From: JBQCEE01 sp051960575
GTDB lineage: Bacteria > Actinomycetota > Actinomycetes > Mycobacteriales > Jatrophihabitantaceae
Reading direction: 5' to 3'
Assembly: GCF_051960575.1 (NCBI RefSeq)
Contig: NZ_JBQCEE010000239.1
Span: 1 to 30,929 of the forward strand
DNA: 30,929 nt
Below are positions 20,582 through 27,764 of this stretch, piece after piece. A program made the translations under genes and the position numbers. Position 1 is the first letter of the stretch; every line of letters begins with the position of its first letter. The notes beneath the pieces were generated by a model, which was not told the DNA's origin, searched no databases, and saw only the letters and a list, made by a program, of their open reading frames with translations.

Positions 20582-21577
20582 TTAGTAGGGCGTCGACACT
20601 GAGGTGACGAGGATGGCCTGCGCTGGGCTGGTCTTGGAGTCCAGCGCGTCGGTCGCGTTCGCGAGCGCGGTGACGGAGGCCTGGATCTCCATCCACTTGT
20701 TCGAGCCCTGCGGGTCGACGCCGTCGTAGACGCAGACCGAGTGCTGCAGGCTGATCGAGTGGACGGCGTCGCCGACCGGTGCGCACTTCACGACCAGCGC
20801 GGGCTGGACGTTGGTGAGGTAGTCGGTCATGTTCGCGTCCGGCGCGCCGCCCTGGTAGACCGCGGTGAGGGTGCCCGTGACGCTGAACGTGGCGGACAGG
20901 ATTCGCTGCGGCGACTGGGTGCCGGCGATCGTCTGCACCGCGGCGGCGTCGCGCTTGTACTCGAGCGACACTGACGAGTAGGCGGTCGAAGCCGAGCCGC
21001 CGAGGGTGATGGTCGAGTTCCACGACGGGATCGCGACGGCGGTGCTCGGCGTGTTTGCCGGCGGCGAGCCGAGCTTGACCGCGGGCATGCCCATCCACGA
21101 CACGGTGATCGCGGCCAGCTCGTCGGTCTTGATGTCGAGCTTCACGTCGGAGGCGACGCATCCGGGTAGCTGCCACGCGGTGACGCCGTCGAACCAGAAC
21201 AGCGTGTACGACGGCGGCTGGGCTTGGGCGTTGCCTGCGCCGTTCTCGAGCGACGTCTTGTGGGTGTAGGGGTCGGCCGATCCGGTGACCGTGTCGGTCT
21301 TGCCGAGGATGGCCAGGAAGTGCTGGTAGACGGAGTCGAGGTACAGGTACGCCTTGTAGTCCAGGCTCGACATGATCATGCCGGGGATGGCGGCGAAGTC
21401 CTGCGACATCTGGCCGCGAAATGCCTGGTCCTTCAGCACGTTGAGGTTCGGCTTGAACTTGATGCTCGAACCGTCGACGGGGATCCACGCGGTCGGGGCG
21501 GCGACCGGGGTGCCGTAGGTCGTCTCCTTCGCGATGCCGACCCACTGAAGGTTGGAGGGGTAGATGTTGATCGACAT
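20582..21577 (-). CDS. Major tail tube protein
   Basis: A 331-residue tube protein: MSINIYPSNLQWVGIAKETT, YGTPVAAPTAWIPVDGSSIK, TDTVTGSADPYTHKTSLENG, then a beta-rich core. It belongs to the phage tail tube fold group (Phage_tube-like). ATG at 21575-21577 with AGGAG about ten bases upstream. Gene order (connector, neck protein, tube, chaperones, tape measure) is standard. A paralogue lies on the far side of the tape measure. Followed by a strong hairpin, consistent with a high-copy protein. Confidence 0.8.
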   Translation of the reverse strand: MSINIYPSNLQWVGIAKETTYGTPVAAPTAWIPVDGSSIKFKPNLNVLKDQAFRGQMSQDFAAIPGMIMSSLDYKAYLYLDSVYQHFLAILGKTDTVTGSADPYTHKTSLENGAGNAQAQPPSYTLFWFDGVTAWQLPGCVASDVKLDIKTDELAAITVSWMGMPAVKLGSPPANTPSTAVAIPSWNSTITLGGSASTAYSSVSLEYKRDAAAVQTIAGTQSPQRILSATFSVTGTLTAVYQGGAPDANMTDYLTNVQPALVVKCAPVGDAVHSISLQHSVCVYDGVDPQGSNKWMEIQASVTALANATDALDSKTSPAQAILVTSVSTPY

Positions 21578-21583
21578 GGCTGG

Positions 21584-21922
21584 TTACTCCTGACCTTCGG
21601 CGGGCGTGGTGGTGGCGTCCGGGGTGACCGGGTCGGTGACGGGTGGCGTCGGCTGGGCCGGCGGTGCGGGCTTGGCGGCGGCCTTCGCGGGCGCCTTCTT
21701 CGCCGCGGCCTTGCTGGCCGGCTTCGCGGCGTCGTCGACGACCTCGAGCAGCGGCGACTCGTACGGCTCGGTCGTGGTGATCACGTCGCCCGGGCGAGCG
21801 ACCACCGTGGAGCCGTCGGGCTCGCGGTCCGGGTCGCGGTCCCGTTCGATGGTGGCGTTGACGCCATGGGAGAGGCCGAGCAGGAAGTGCTCGACCTCGC
21901 CGAGGAACCGGTACCGGGGCAC
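21584..21922 (-). CDS. Small neck-region protein with Ala/Lys-rich tail
   Basis: A 112-residue protein. The N-terminal half (RFLGEVEHFLLGLSHGVNAT, STVVARPGDVITTTEPYESP) looks like a small beta domain. The C-terminal half is a flexible AAKPASKAAAKKAPAKAAAK stretch followed by Pro/Thr-rich sequence. Similar lysine-alanine tails appear on the protein encoded after the capsid gene. GTG at 21920-21922 with GGAAGGA upstream. No family recognised; position between the basic protein and the tail tube suggests a structural or assembly role. Confidence 0.6.
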   Translation of the reverse strand: MPRYRFLGEVEHFLLGLSHGVNATIERDRDPDREPDGSTVVARPGDVITTTEPYESPLLEVVDDAAKPASKAAAKKAPAKAAAKPAPPAQPTPPVTDPVTPDATTTPAEGQE

Positions 21923-21941
21923 GGCGTGTCCTTCCGTCTGG

Positions 21942-22433
21942 TCAGAATCGGCGTGGGCGGCGGATCCGCTGCACGCGTAGGCGTTTCGGGTGACGGATCC
22001 GCTGCACGCGGATCCGCTTGGGGTGCCGGATGCGTTGGACCCGGGCTCGGCCGCGGGCGCGTTTTGTGGTGCGTGCGCGCGGGTTGGTGCGGGTGCGGCG
22101 GCCGACGCCTCGGCCGCGGGGGCCGCGGTGCTTGCGAGGCTTGGTGACCTTGACCTTGCGTCGACGGTGGGTGTGCCGGCGGCCGTGGTAGTGCCGCTTG
22201 TGCTTCAGGTGGTAGTGCCGCCGCTTCCGCTTCGAGCGGCGCTTGTGCTTCAGGTGGTAGTGCCGCCGCTTGCGGTGCCGGTGATGGTGGCGTCGGCGGC
22301 GGGTGCGCTTGTGGTGGACGCGGTGGCGAAGGTGCCGGTGGTGCCGGCGGCGGTAGTGGCGGCGATGCTTCGTGTGGCGCCGGTGGTGCCGCTTCCGCTT
22401 GCGCTTCTTGATGATGAACAGGTGCAGGGCCAT
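21942..22433 (-). CDS. Extremely Arg/His/Lys-rich protein of unknown function
   Basis: A 163-residue protein with 59 Arg, 20 Lys and 29 His and no Asp or Glu: about 66 percent basic. After a short hydrophobic start (MALHLFII) come Arg/His blocks with two copies of KRRHYHLKHKR, then a basic Gly/Thr/Arg region and three tandem copies of an RVQRIRHPKR-type unit at the C-terminus. Nearly all codons end in G or C, while the second position is A-rich (AAG, CAC), so the composition is selected at protein level. It lies between the neck and tail genes, four bases after the upstream stop. It resembles protamine-like or polybasic DNA-binding sequences, or a metal-rich structural filler; none can be chosen from sequence. 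Confidence 0.7.
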   Translation of the reverse strand: MALHLFIIKKRKRKRHHRRHTKHRRHYRRRHHRHLRHRVHHKRTRRRRHHHRHRKRRHYHLKHKRRSKRKRRHYHLKHKRHYHGRRHTHRRRKVKVTKPRKHRGPRGRGVGRRTRTNPRARTTKRARGRARVQRIRHPKRIRVQRIRHPKRLRVQRIRRPRRF

Positions 22434-22437
22434 CGCG

Positions 22438-22992
22438 TCAGTCCGGCTGGATCATCTCGATGACGGTCCACTCGATGACGTTCCACGACAGGACCTTGCC
22501 GTTGAGGCGCCGCGGCAGATCACGCTGAACCTTGAGGTCGCCGGGTTCCTGCGCGGACTCCCAGATCGTCGGCGGCGGTGTGCCGGTCGGCGACCCGGTG
22601 CCGCAGTTGGGGTCGGCACGAAGCCGCGCCTTGATGCCGTCGATGATCGCGTCGAGCGGGTCGGTCCAGGCGGACTCTTCGACCGGCTCGAGCTGGTTCG
22701 ACGGCAGGAGCCACTGGTAGAACACCATCAGCCCGACCTTGTAGGTCACCATCTTCGCTCCGCCGAACGACGGGGCGTTGATGGAGACCGCCGGCACGGT
22801 GAGGCGCCGTTCGGACTCCTCGATGATGTGGAGCGCGGCGATCGCGCCGGCCCCTCCACCGGGGGTGGCGGCGAGGTTCCACTCGGATCCGTCGGCCCAG
22901 TACGGCGGGCCGGGGTGGACCTTGTTCAGGCCGGGGATCTGCGCGGCCTCGAGGTAGGCGGCGAGCGCGGCCCGGACGGTGGCCGACGACAT
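22438..22992 (-). CDS. Neck or tail-terminator-like protein
   Basis: A 184-residue protein: MSSATVRAALAAYLEAAQIP, LTVPAVSINAPSFGGAKMVT, then YKVGLMVFYQWLLPSNQ and VIEWTVIEMIQPD at the C-terminus. The alpha/beta layout and its place between the connector and the tube suggest a head-tail joining or tail terminator (tail completion) protein. Its ATG shares one base with the connector stop (TGATG). No diagnostic motif, so the role is inferred from order. Confidence 0.6.
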   Translation of the reverse strand: MSSATVRAALAAYLEAAQIPGLNKVHPGPPYWADGSEWNLAATPGGGAGAIAALHIIEESERRLTVPAVSINAPSFGGAKMVTYKVGLMVFYQWLLPSNQLEPVEESAWTDPLDAIIDGIKARLRADPNCGTGSPTGTPPPTIWESAQEPGDLKVQRDLPRRLNGKVLSWNVIEWTVIEMIQPD

Positions 22993-23888
22993 CAGATCAC
23001 TCGGCGGAACGGGTGGAGCAGGTCGACCGCCATCTCGTACTCCTCCGTCGCGCCCGGTTCGGTCTTCTCGACCTCAGCAGGGCCGCCAGAGACGCCGGAG
23101 AGCGCGATCGACTCGGCGCCGCGCGTCTTGATCAGGTGCGACGTCAGGGCGGTGACGGCGAGCTTGATGGCCTGCGGCAGGGCCGACACCGACGTGCCGG
23201 AGGCGTGGGCGAACTGCAGCGGCGTCGCGAGCGGCACCGTCGTCGACCCTTGCGTGTAGGTCGAGGCGACGACGATCTGCTCGCTGGTCGCGGCGTTGTC
23301 GTCGTAGACGCCGAGCGGCATGCCGGGGAACACGCCGAGCGCCGAGGAGACGGTGACGCTCTGGTCCCCCTGGGCGGCGTCCGCGGCCAGGATCGTGTTC
23401 GCGTACCCGTTGACGTACTGGACCTGCGCGAACACCCGGCCCGACGCTGCGGTCGCGCCGCCGCCGCTGGCGTACGGGATCGACGTGCCGGCGACGGGGA
23501 TGCGGGCGATCTTCTTGTCGAGCCACACGCCGGACAGGTCGGTGAGCGCGGACAGCTGCCCGGCGCGGTACCCGACCGCGACGTTCGAGATCTCGACGAC
23601 CGGCGAGTTGTCGAGCGGGACGCGGATGGTGCCGTCGCGCCAGACCCGGTACTCGCCGGACTGCATGTCGAGGGTGGCGGCGAGGACCTGGTAGCACAGC
23701 GAGTCGGCGTAGGACGACGCCTTGCGGATCTGGGTCGCGAGCGCCGCGGCGTTCGCTGCGGCGTTGGCGCCCGGGATCAGTTGCGAGACGTCGACGCCGG
23801 TCGGCTGTGCGAGGAACTCGGCGACGGTGATGTACGGCTGCGTCGAGGCGTAGAACGGCACGTACGGCGAGATGACCGGTGTGACCAT
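22992..23888 (-). CDS. Head-tail connector protein (adaptor type)
   Basis: A 298-residue protein: MVTPVISPYVPFYASTQPYI, LATQIRKASSYADSLCYQVL (the helical segment typical of gp6/gp15-like adaptors), then beta-rich repeats such as RVPLDNSPVVEISNVAVGYR, and a second helix (IKLAVTALTSHLIKTRGAES). The helix plus strand plus PVVEISNV pattern is that of head-tail connectors of the HK97 gp6/SPP1 gp15 type, with an additional central domain that makes it longer than usual (about 100-120). The upstream 140-base gap contains a strong hairpin. Confidence 0.65.
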   Translation of the reverse strand: MVTPVISPYVPFYASTQPYITVAEFLAQPTGVDVSQLIPGANAAANAAALATQIRKASSYADSLCYQVLAATLDMQSGEYRVWRDGTIRVPLDNSPVVEISNVAVGYRAGQLSALTDLSGVWLDKKIARIPVAGTSIPYASGGGATAASGRVFAQVQYVNGYANTILAADAAQGDQSVTVSSALGVFPGMPLGVYDDNAATSEQIVVASTYTQGSTTVPLATPLQFAHASGTSVSALPQAIKLAVTALTSHLIKTRGAESIALSGVSGGPAEVEKTEPGATEEYEMAVDLLHPFRRVI

Positions 23889-23984
23889 GACCCTGCTCCC
23901 TGTCGAACGGGTGAGGCGGCAGGCTGGTCGGCGACCGGTGATCGGCGCGCCCTCGCGCGAGCCTCCGCAACGCTTGTGGTGGGG

Positions 23985-24024
23985 GCCTCGACGCCGCTGG
24001 CGGGGGTTTCAGCGGCGCCGAGGC
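23985..24024 (-). terminator. 15-bp hairpin downstream of the capsid pair
   Basis: GCCTCGACGCCGCTG (23985-23999) pairs with CAGCGGCGCCGAGGC (24010-24024): 15 pairs, 14 Watson-Crick plus one G-U on the transcribed strand, over a ten-base loop. It begins six bases after the stop of the 151-residue gene and precedes the connector gene. Probably a partial terminator or mRNA-end stabiliser within the late operon. The rest of 23889-24029 shows no gene. Confidence 0.7.
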
Positions 24025-24029
24025 GGCTC

Positions 24030-24485
24030 CTACTGGGCGGCGGGCTTGCGGGGCGCGGCCTTCTTGGCCGGCGCCTTCTTCGCGGGCGCCGGCGGCTGCT
24101 GGCCGGTCTGCTCGCTGCCCTGCTCGTCGAGCGCTTCGGTGATGTGCGCGAACGCCTCGGCGAGGTCGACACCTGCGGCGTGCGCGGCGGCGGCGGCGTC
24201 GGCGAGCGCGGTCAGCGGGTCGGCCTTCTCGGCCGGCGCGAGACGTTGCTGCAGGAGGTCGTACAGCGAGGCCGGGTCGCGGCGCCGCGCGTCCTCTTCT
24301 GCGGTGAGGCGGTCGAACCGCTCGGCGTCGTCCTCCCACGCCTGCTTGCCGGCCATGTGCTGGCCGTGGAGGAACCGGCCGAACGCCTCTGGCACCTCGA
24401 TCGCGCCGGTCTCGTCGGCGTCGTACTGCTCCCCCGTCTCGGGGTCCTTGATGCTGGTGATGTCGAACCGTGAGTACAGCCGCAC
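24030..24485 (-). CDS. Head-region protein with Lys/Ala-rich tail
   Basis: A 151-residue protein: LYSRFDITSIKDPETGEQYD, then AIEVPEAFGRFLHGQHMAGK, RDPASLYDLLQQRLAPAEKA and a C-terminal tail PAPAKKAPAKKAAPRKPAAQ. GTG at 24483-24485 with AAAGGGGGG upstream. It is encoded directly after the major capsid protein and, with it, is flanked by two hairpins, suggesting co-expression with capsid. The basic tail could bind DNA inside the head, or an acidic head protein. No family recognised. Confidence 0.6.
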   Translation of the reverse strand: MRLYSRFDITSIKDPETGEQYDADETGAIEVPEAFGRFLHGQHMAGKQAWEDDAERFDRLTAEEDARRRDPASLYDLLQQRLAPAEKADPLTALADAAAAAHAAGVDLAEAFAHITEALDEQGSEQTGQQPPAPAKKAPAKKAAPRKPAAQ

Positions 24486-24571
24486 GACGCGGCCCCCCTT
24501 TCGTCGGGTGTGGAGCTGTGGCCGGGCCCGGCCGCCGCCCCGGGGAAGTGGGGCGGCGACCAGGCGACGGG

Positions 24572-26041
24572 TCAGGCGACGTTCGCGAGCACGCCCATGG
24601 CGACCGGGGCGCGGTTGACGAACGCCTCGACCGAGCGGATCTCGAACTCCTTGCGCGGGCCGCCACCGGACTGGTTGGCGACGCGGGCGGTGGCGTACTC
24701 GTACTGCGCCATGTCGCGCAGGGTGCGGACCTCGAGCGGGTTCGCGATGTTCGCCTGCGGGAACGGCACCCGGTCCGTGCGGGCGATGATCTGGCCGGGC
24801 GGCAGGCTCGTGTGGACCTCGATCGGGACGGTCACGCCGCCGGCCGGAGTGTTCACGATCTGGCCGACCTTGCCGCCCGCGGTCACGTTGAGGCGGCCGG
24901 ACTCGTCGGTGCTGAGGAACGTCGTCGCCGAGCTGCTGCCGAGGATGAGGTTCGCGATCTCCTGCGCCTGGGCCGCGTTCATCATGAGCGCGGTCGGGGA
25001 GCACTTGACCTTGTTCCACAGGCTGGCGAACAGCGCCTCGATCTGCGCGACCGAGCCACCCGACAGCGTCAGGGCGGCGCCGCCGCCGTCGACGAACGTC
25101 GCGCCGTTGGCGGTGCCGGTGCCGGAGGTGACCCACTGGCCCGACGCGTTGTAGTCCGCGCTGAGGGTGGCGAGGAACCCGTCGAACTGGTTCGGCTGGG
25201 CCGACCCGTTGTCCGCGGCGCTGTTGTAGCTCGGCACGGCGGTCGAGATGTCCGGCAGGGCGGACGACACCGGGACGGTGTTGTTGGCGGCGATCGTGGC
25301 CGTGATGGTCACGGACGCCGCGGTGGTGGTCGTGTAGTAGAACCAGGTGGTGCCGTTGGCCGAGTAGAACCAGTCGTAGGCGACGGCGCCCTTGACGGCC
25401 GGGATGCTGGCGGTGACCGAGTTGGTCGCGCCGGCGCCGGTGGTGATGTTGGCGCTGTTGCCGCGGCTGTTGCCGAGACCGTAGTAGTAGCCGGTGCCGG
25501 TGCGGGCCGCGACGCCGACGTACACGGTGACGGCGTTGCCGATGCTGCCGCCGGTGGTCGCGGTCGCCAGGGTCGGCGCCGAGGGGCGGGCGAGCGCGAA
25601 CGACTGGGCGCCGATCAGCGACTTGTCCTCGGCGATGAGGGTCTGCGAGAGCACCTGCATCGTCGACTCGGCGTACATGTCGGCCAGGCCGCGGGCGAGG
25701 TCCTGCGCGTCCTGGGTGACCATGCCGGCGAGGCCGAGCGGCTGGTACTGCGCCTGGAAGTCCTGCTCCGAGAAGATGACCTCGTTGGCGGCGTAGTCGT
25801 AGCCGGGGAACGGCGACGGCTGCTGGTTGTTCACGTCGAGGAACGCGCGCCAGATGCAGAACTTCGCACCGTCGCTGGACTGCTTGCGCGTGACCTTGTC
25901 GCGGAACGGGGTGACGACCGGGATGAGCCGGACGAGGCCGGTCAGGTCGTACGAGACGAGGCCGCTGGACGAGATGATGCCGGTCGTCTGGGCCTTCTTG
26001 ATCTCCTCGAGCGTGTCGAGGGTGACGTCTTCGAGCGTCAT
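24572..26041 (-). CDS. Major capsid protein with Ig/Fn3-like insertion
   Basis: A 489-residue capsid protein of the HK97 fold: an N-terminal arm (LEDVTLDTLEEIKKAQTTGI), then GLAGMVTQDAQDLARGLADM and, at the C-terminal side, ALMMNAAQAQEIANLILGSS, NVTAGGKVGQIVNTPAGGVT and LRDMAQYEYATARVANQ. Residues about 152-255 are a Thr/Ala/Tyr-rich insert (SIGNAVTVYVGVAARTGTGY, PAVKGAVAYDWFYSANGTTW) with Fn3/Ig-like strand pattern, probably displayed on the shell surface. ATG at 26039-26041 with an ideal AAGGAGGG at 26050-26057, eight bases upstream. It is followed by a small gene, and hairpins lie on both sides of the pair. Confidence 0.85.
   Translation of the reverse strand: MTLEDVTLDTLEEIKKAQTTGIISSSGLVSYDLTGLVRLIPVVTPFRDKVTRKQSSDGAKFCIWRAFLDVNNQQPSPFPGYDYAANEVIFSEQDFQAQYQPLGLAGMVTQDAQDLARGLADMYAESTMQVLSQTLIAEDKSLIGAQSFALARPSAPTLATATTGGSIGNAVTVYVGVAARTGTGYYYGLGNSRGNSANITTGAGATNSVTASIPAVKGAVAYDWFYSANGTTWFYYTTTTAASVTITATIAANNTVPVSSALPDISTAVPSYNSAADNGSAQPNQFDGFLATLSADYNASGQWVTSGTGTANGATFVDGGGAALTLSGGSVAQIEALFASLWNKVKCSPTALMMNAAQAQEIANLILGSSSATTFLSTDESGRLNVTAGGKVGQIVNTPAGGVTVPIEVHTSLPPGQIIARTDRVPFPQANIANPLEVRTLRDMAQYEYATARVANQSGGGPRKEFEIRSVEAFVNRAPVAMGVLANVA
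25277..25588 (-). other. Ig/Fn3-like insertion in the capsid protein
   Basis: This DNA encodes the approximately 104-residue domain that interrupts the HK97-fold frame: it opens with PSAPTLATATTGGSIG, continues with TVYVGVAARTGTGYYYGLGN, and closes with TTTTAASVTITATI. The spacing of aromatic and Val/Thr residues, and the AYDWFYS motif, resemble Fn3/Ig domains. Boundaries are estimates. Confidence 0.6.
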
Positions 26042-26069
26042 GCTGGCTTCCCTCCTTCAGGGATGCGAA

Positions 26070-26101
26070 AGGCCCGCCCGCCGGTTGGCGGGTGCGGGCC
26101 T
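26070..26101 (-). terminator. Hairpin between scaffold and capsid genes
   Basis: AGGCCCGC (26070-26077) pairs with GCGGGCCT (26094-26101), with CCGCC/GGCGG pairing inside it over a GGTT loop. On the minus strand it is followed by TTTCGC and then the capsid ribosome-binding site. Likely a partial terminator, processing site or stability element. Confidence 0.65.
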
Positions 26102-26127
26102 CTGGGGTGGTGTGAAGCTGTGGGGTG

Positions 26128-27558
26128 TTACTCGCCGCGGCGCTGCTTGAACATGTCGGCGATCAGCGCGGCGGCGTTCTCGCCCATCGACTTCGCGATC
26201 CGGTCGCGCTCTTCGACGGTCGAGGCGGCGTTGAACTGCTCGCGCAGCTCGGCGGCCTTGACGATGTCCACCTGGGCGGGCGCGCCCTTGTCCTGACCGC
26301 GCAGGACGGGGGCGGGCACGCCGTTGGACACGACCCGCGGTTCGGCGGGCGCTTCGAGGGCGGCCTTGAGGACCGCGACTTCGTCCTGCAGCGGCTTGAG
26401 CGCTGCCTTCACGATGTCGCCCAGGGCCTCGGCGGCCTCCTTCATGACGGTGTCGTCGTCCGCGGCGGCGGCAGGGGCTGCCGGCGCGGGCGGGGCGGTG
26501 GGGTCGGCCGCGGCGGCGGCGACCGGCTCGGTGCCGTCGGCTGCGGGGGCGTCGTCAGCGGGCGCGCCGTCGCCTTCGGCGTCGCCGCCGGACGGCGGCT
26601 CGGTGGCGGCGATCGGCGAGAGGTCGCCAGGGTCGATGGTGCCGACGAGCTTGCCGTCAGCGTCGAACACCGCCATCTGCGGGTCACCCTTCGCCTTCGC
26701 GACGTCAGTGACCTCCTCGTGCTTCGGCTCCATGGCCGCTCCCTCCTTCGCGACACCAGTGGTGTCGGTCTCGACGGGTGCGGGCAGTGTCGCCAGCACC
26801 TCCTGCAGCAGGCTCGATGCCTGCTGGACCCGGCCCTCGTTCGCGGACGAGAGGACGCGGCCGGCCTTCGCGATCTGCCCCTTGGCCAGGGCCTCGCGCT
26901 CGGCGACCCGGTCGGCGGCCTCGGCGGCCTCGGACACCGCGAACGGCGCGAGCAGACCGAGCAGCATCTCGGCGAGCGAGATCGCGTCGGACAGCGTCAT
27001 CGACGCGCACGCGTCGTCCTCGTCGCCGGAGACGGCGACTTCCTGGTTCTCCCGGTCGCGGGCCTGCTCGAGGAGCCGCTGCAGCGCGAGGACCAGGTCG
27101 ATCGCCTGACCGGCGCGGGCCGAGTCGACCGCTTCCCACGCGGCGCTGGACGGGTCGTCGGGGTCGCCGGTGGTGAAGTCGCCGAGGTCGTCGCTCTTCA
27201 GGTCGTCGACGACGTCGTCGGCGGCCGGGAGCGGCTCGGTGAGGTCGGTGACGTCGTCGGCCTTGGCCACGGGCTCGCCCATGGTGTTCTCCTTCGTTCG
27301 GGCCCGCAGGGCGGCCTGGTGGATGACTTCGGCGATCGCCGACGGGGAGCCGGTGATCGAGACCTCGTGCAGGCCCTTGGCGACGTGCTCGGGCGGCTCG
27401 TCGCCGATGAGGTCGCGGATGGCGGACGGTTCGAGCAGTGCGCCGCTGGACTTGGCGATGAGGAACGGCAGCCCGTTCGCGCCCTTCCCGACCAGGTCGA
27501 TCCGGTCGATGTCGGCGTCGTACAGCTCGGTGAAGCCGTCGTCGGGGGTCTCGGTCAC
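26128..27558 (-). CDS. Scaffold protein with XkdF-like N-terminal motif
   Basis: A 476-residue acidic protein. The start (DADIDRIDLVGKGANGLPFL followed by IAKSS) matches the short beta motif at the N-terminus of XkdF-type prohead protease-scaffolds. Residues about 95-290 are acidic helices (AADDVVDDLKSDDLGDFTTG, IDLVLALQRLLEQARDRENQ). A Pro/Ala/Asp-rich linker follows, then a C-terminal coiled coil (VMKEAAEALGDIVKAALKPL) ending in RDRIAKSMGENAAALIADMF. This is the layout of siphophage scaffolds encoded just before the capsid. GTG at 27556-27558 overlaps the upstream stop (GTGA). Two internal ATGs have strong ribosome-binding sites, suggesting nested shorter products. Confidence 0.75.
   Translation of the reverse strand: MTETPDDGFTELYDADIDRIDLVGKGANGLPFLIAKSSGALLEPSAIRDLIGDEPPEHVAKGLHEVSITGSPSAIAEVIHQAALRARTKENTMGEPVAKADDVTDLTEPLPAADDVVDDLKSDDLGDFTTGDPDDPSSAAWEAVDSARAGQAIDLVLALQRLLEQARDRENQEVAVSGDEDDACASMTLSDAISLAEMLLGLLAPFAVSEAAEAADRVAEREALAKGQIAKAGRVLSSANEGRVQQASSLLQEVLATLPAPVETDTTGVAKEGAAMEPKHEEVTDVAKAKGDPQMAVFDADGKLVGTIDPGDLSPIAATEPPSGGDAEGDGAPADDAPAADGTEPVAAAAADPTAPPAPAAPAAAADDDTVMKEAAEALGDIVKAALKPLQDEVAVLKAALEAPAEPRVVSNGVPAPVLRGQDKGAPAQVDIVKAAELREQFNAASTVEERDRIAKSMGENAAALIADMFKQRRGE
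26731..26748 (-). promoter_or_regulatory. Internal ribosome-binding site, nested scaffold start 2
   Basis: AAGGAGGG at 26741-26748, identical to the capsid gene's site, lies seven bases from an in-frame ATG at 26731-26733. Starting there yields a 201-residue protein consisting of the acidic linker and the C-terminal coiled coil. Confidence 0.6.
27280..27294 (-). promoter_or_regulatory. Internal ribosome-binding site, nested scaffold start 1
   Basis: AAGGAGA at 27288-27294 lies five bases from an in-frame ATG at 27280-27282 within the scaffold gene. Starting there would give a 384-residue protein lacking the first 92 residues (the XkdF-like motif) but keeping the helical scaffold. Confidence 0.6.
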
Positions 27559-27764
27559 AGGCTCGCTCCACACTCGTTGCAGGGCGCTCCGGAGCGGAGG
27601 CGCCGGGTGTCGTGGGACTGGTTGCAGATCCGCTCGCCCGAGCGGCGGGCGTACGACCGGAACGGGTAGTGGGTGACGTACTCGACGGTCGACTCGACGA
27701 CACCAGCGACGGCTGCGCAGAACTCGGCCCACGCGTCGGCGAACGTCGGCGCCGGGCGAGTCAC
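27555..27764 (-). CDS. Small CxxC protein between protease and scaffold genes
   Basis: A 69-residue protein: RPAPTFADAWAEFCAAVAGV, then VEYVTHYPFRSYARRSGERI and a C-terminal GAPCNECGASL. The CNEC pair plus Cys15 and Cys47 could bind zinc. GTG at 27762-27764 overlaps the upstream stop, and its own stop overlaps the next start (both GTGA), so the three genes are translationally coupled. No family recognised; coupling suggests an assembly or packaging accessory. Confidence 0.6.
   Translation of the reverse strand: MTRPAPTFADAWAEFCAAVAGVVESTVEYVTHYPFRSYARRSGERICNQSHDTRRLRSGAPCNECGASL

Noticed and set aside
21960..22025. Direct DNA repeats with GGATCCGCTGCACGCG-like units as a possible regulatory array
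   Set aside because: They coincide with the three in-frame RVQRIRHPKR repeats of the basic protein and are explained by coding.
24470..26296. A 608-residue plus-strand frame across the capsid gene
   Set aside because: It is antisense to a clear capsid protein and has no domain pattern.
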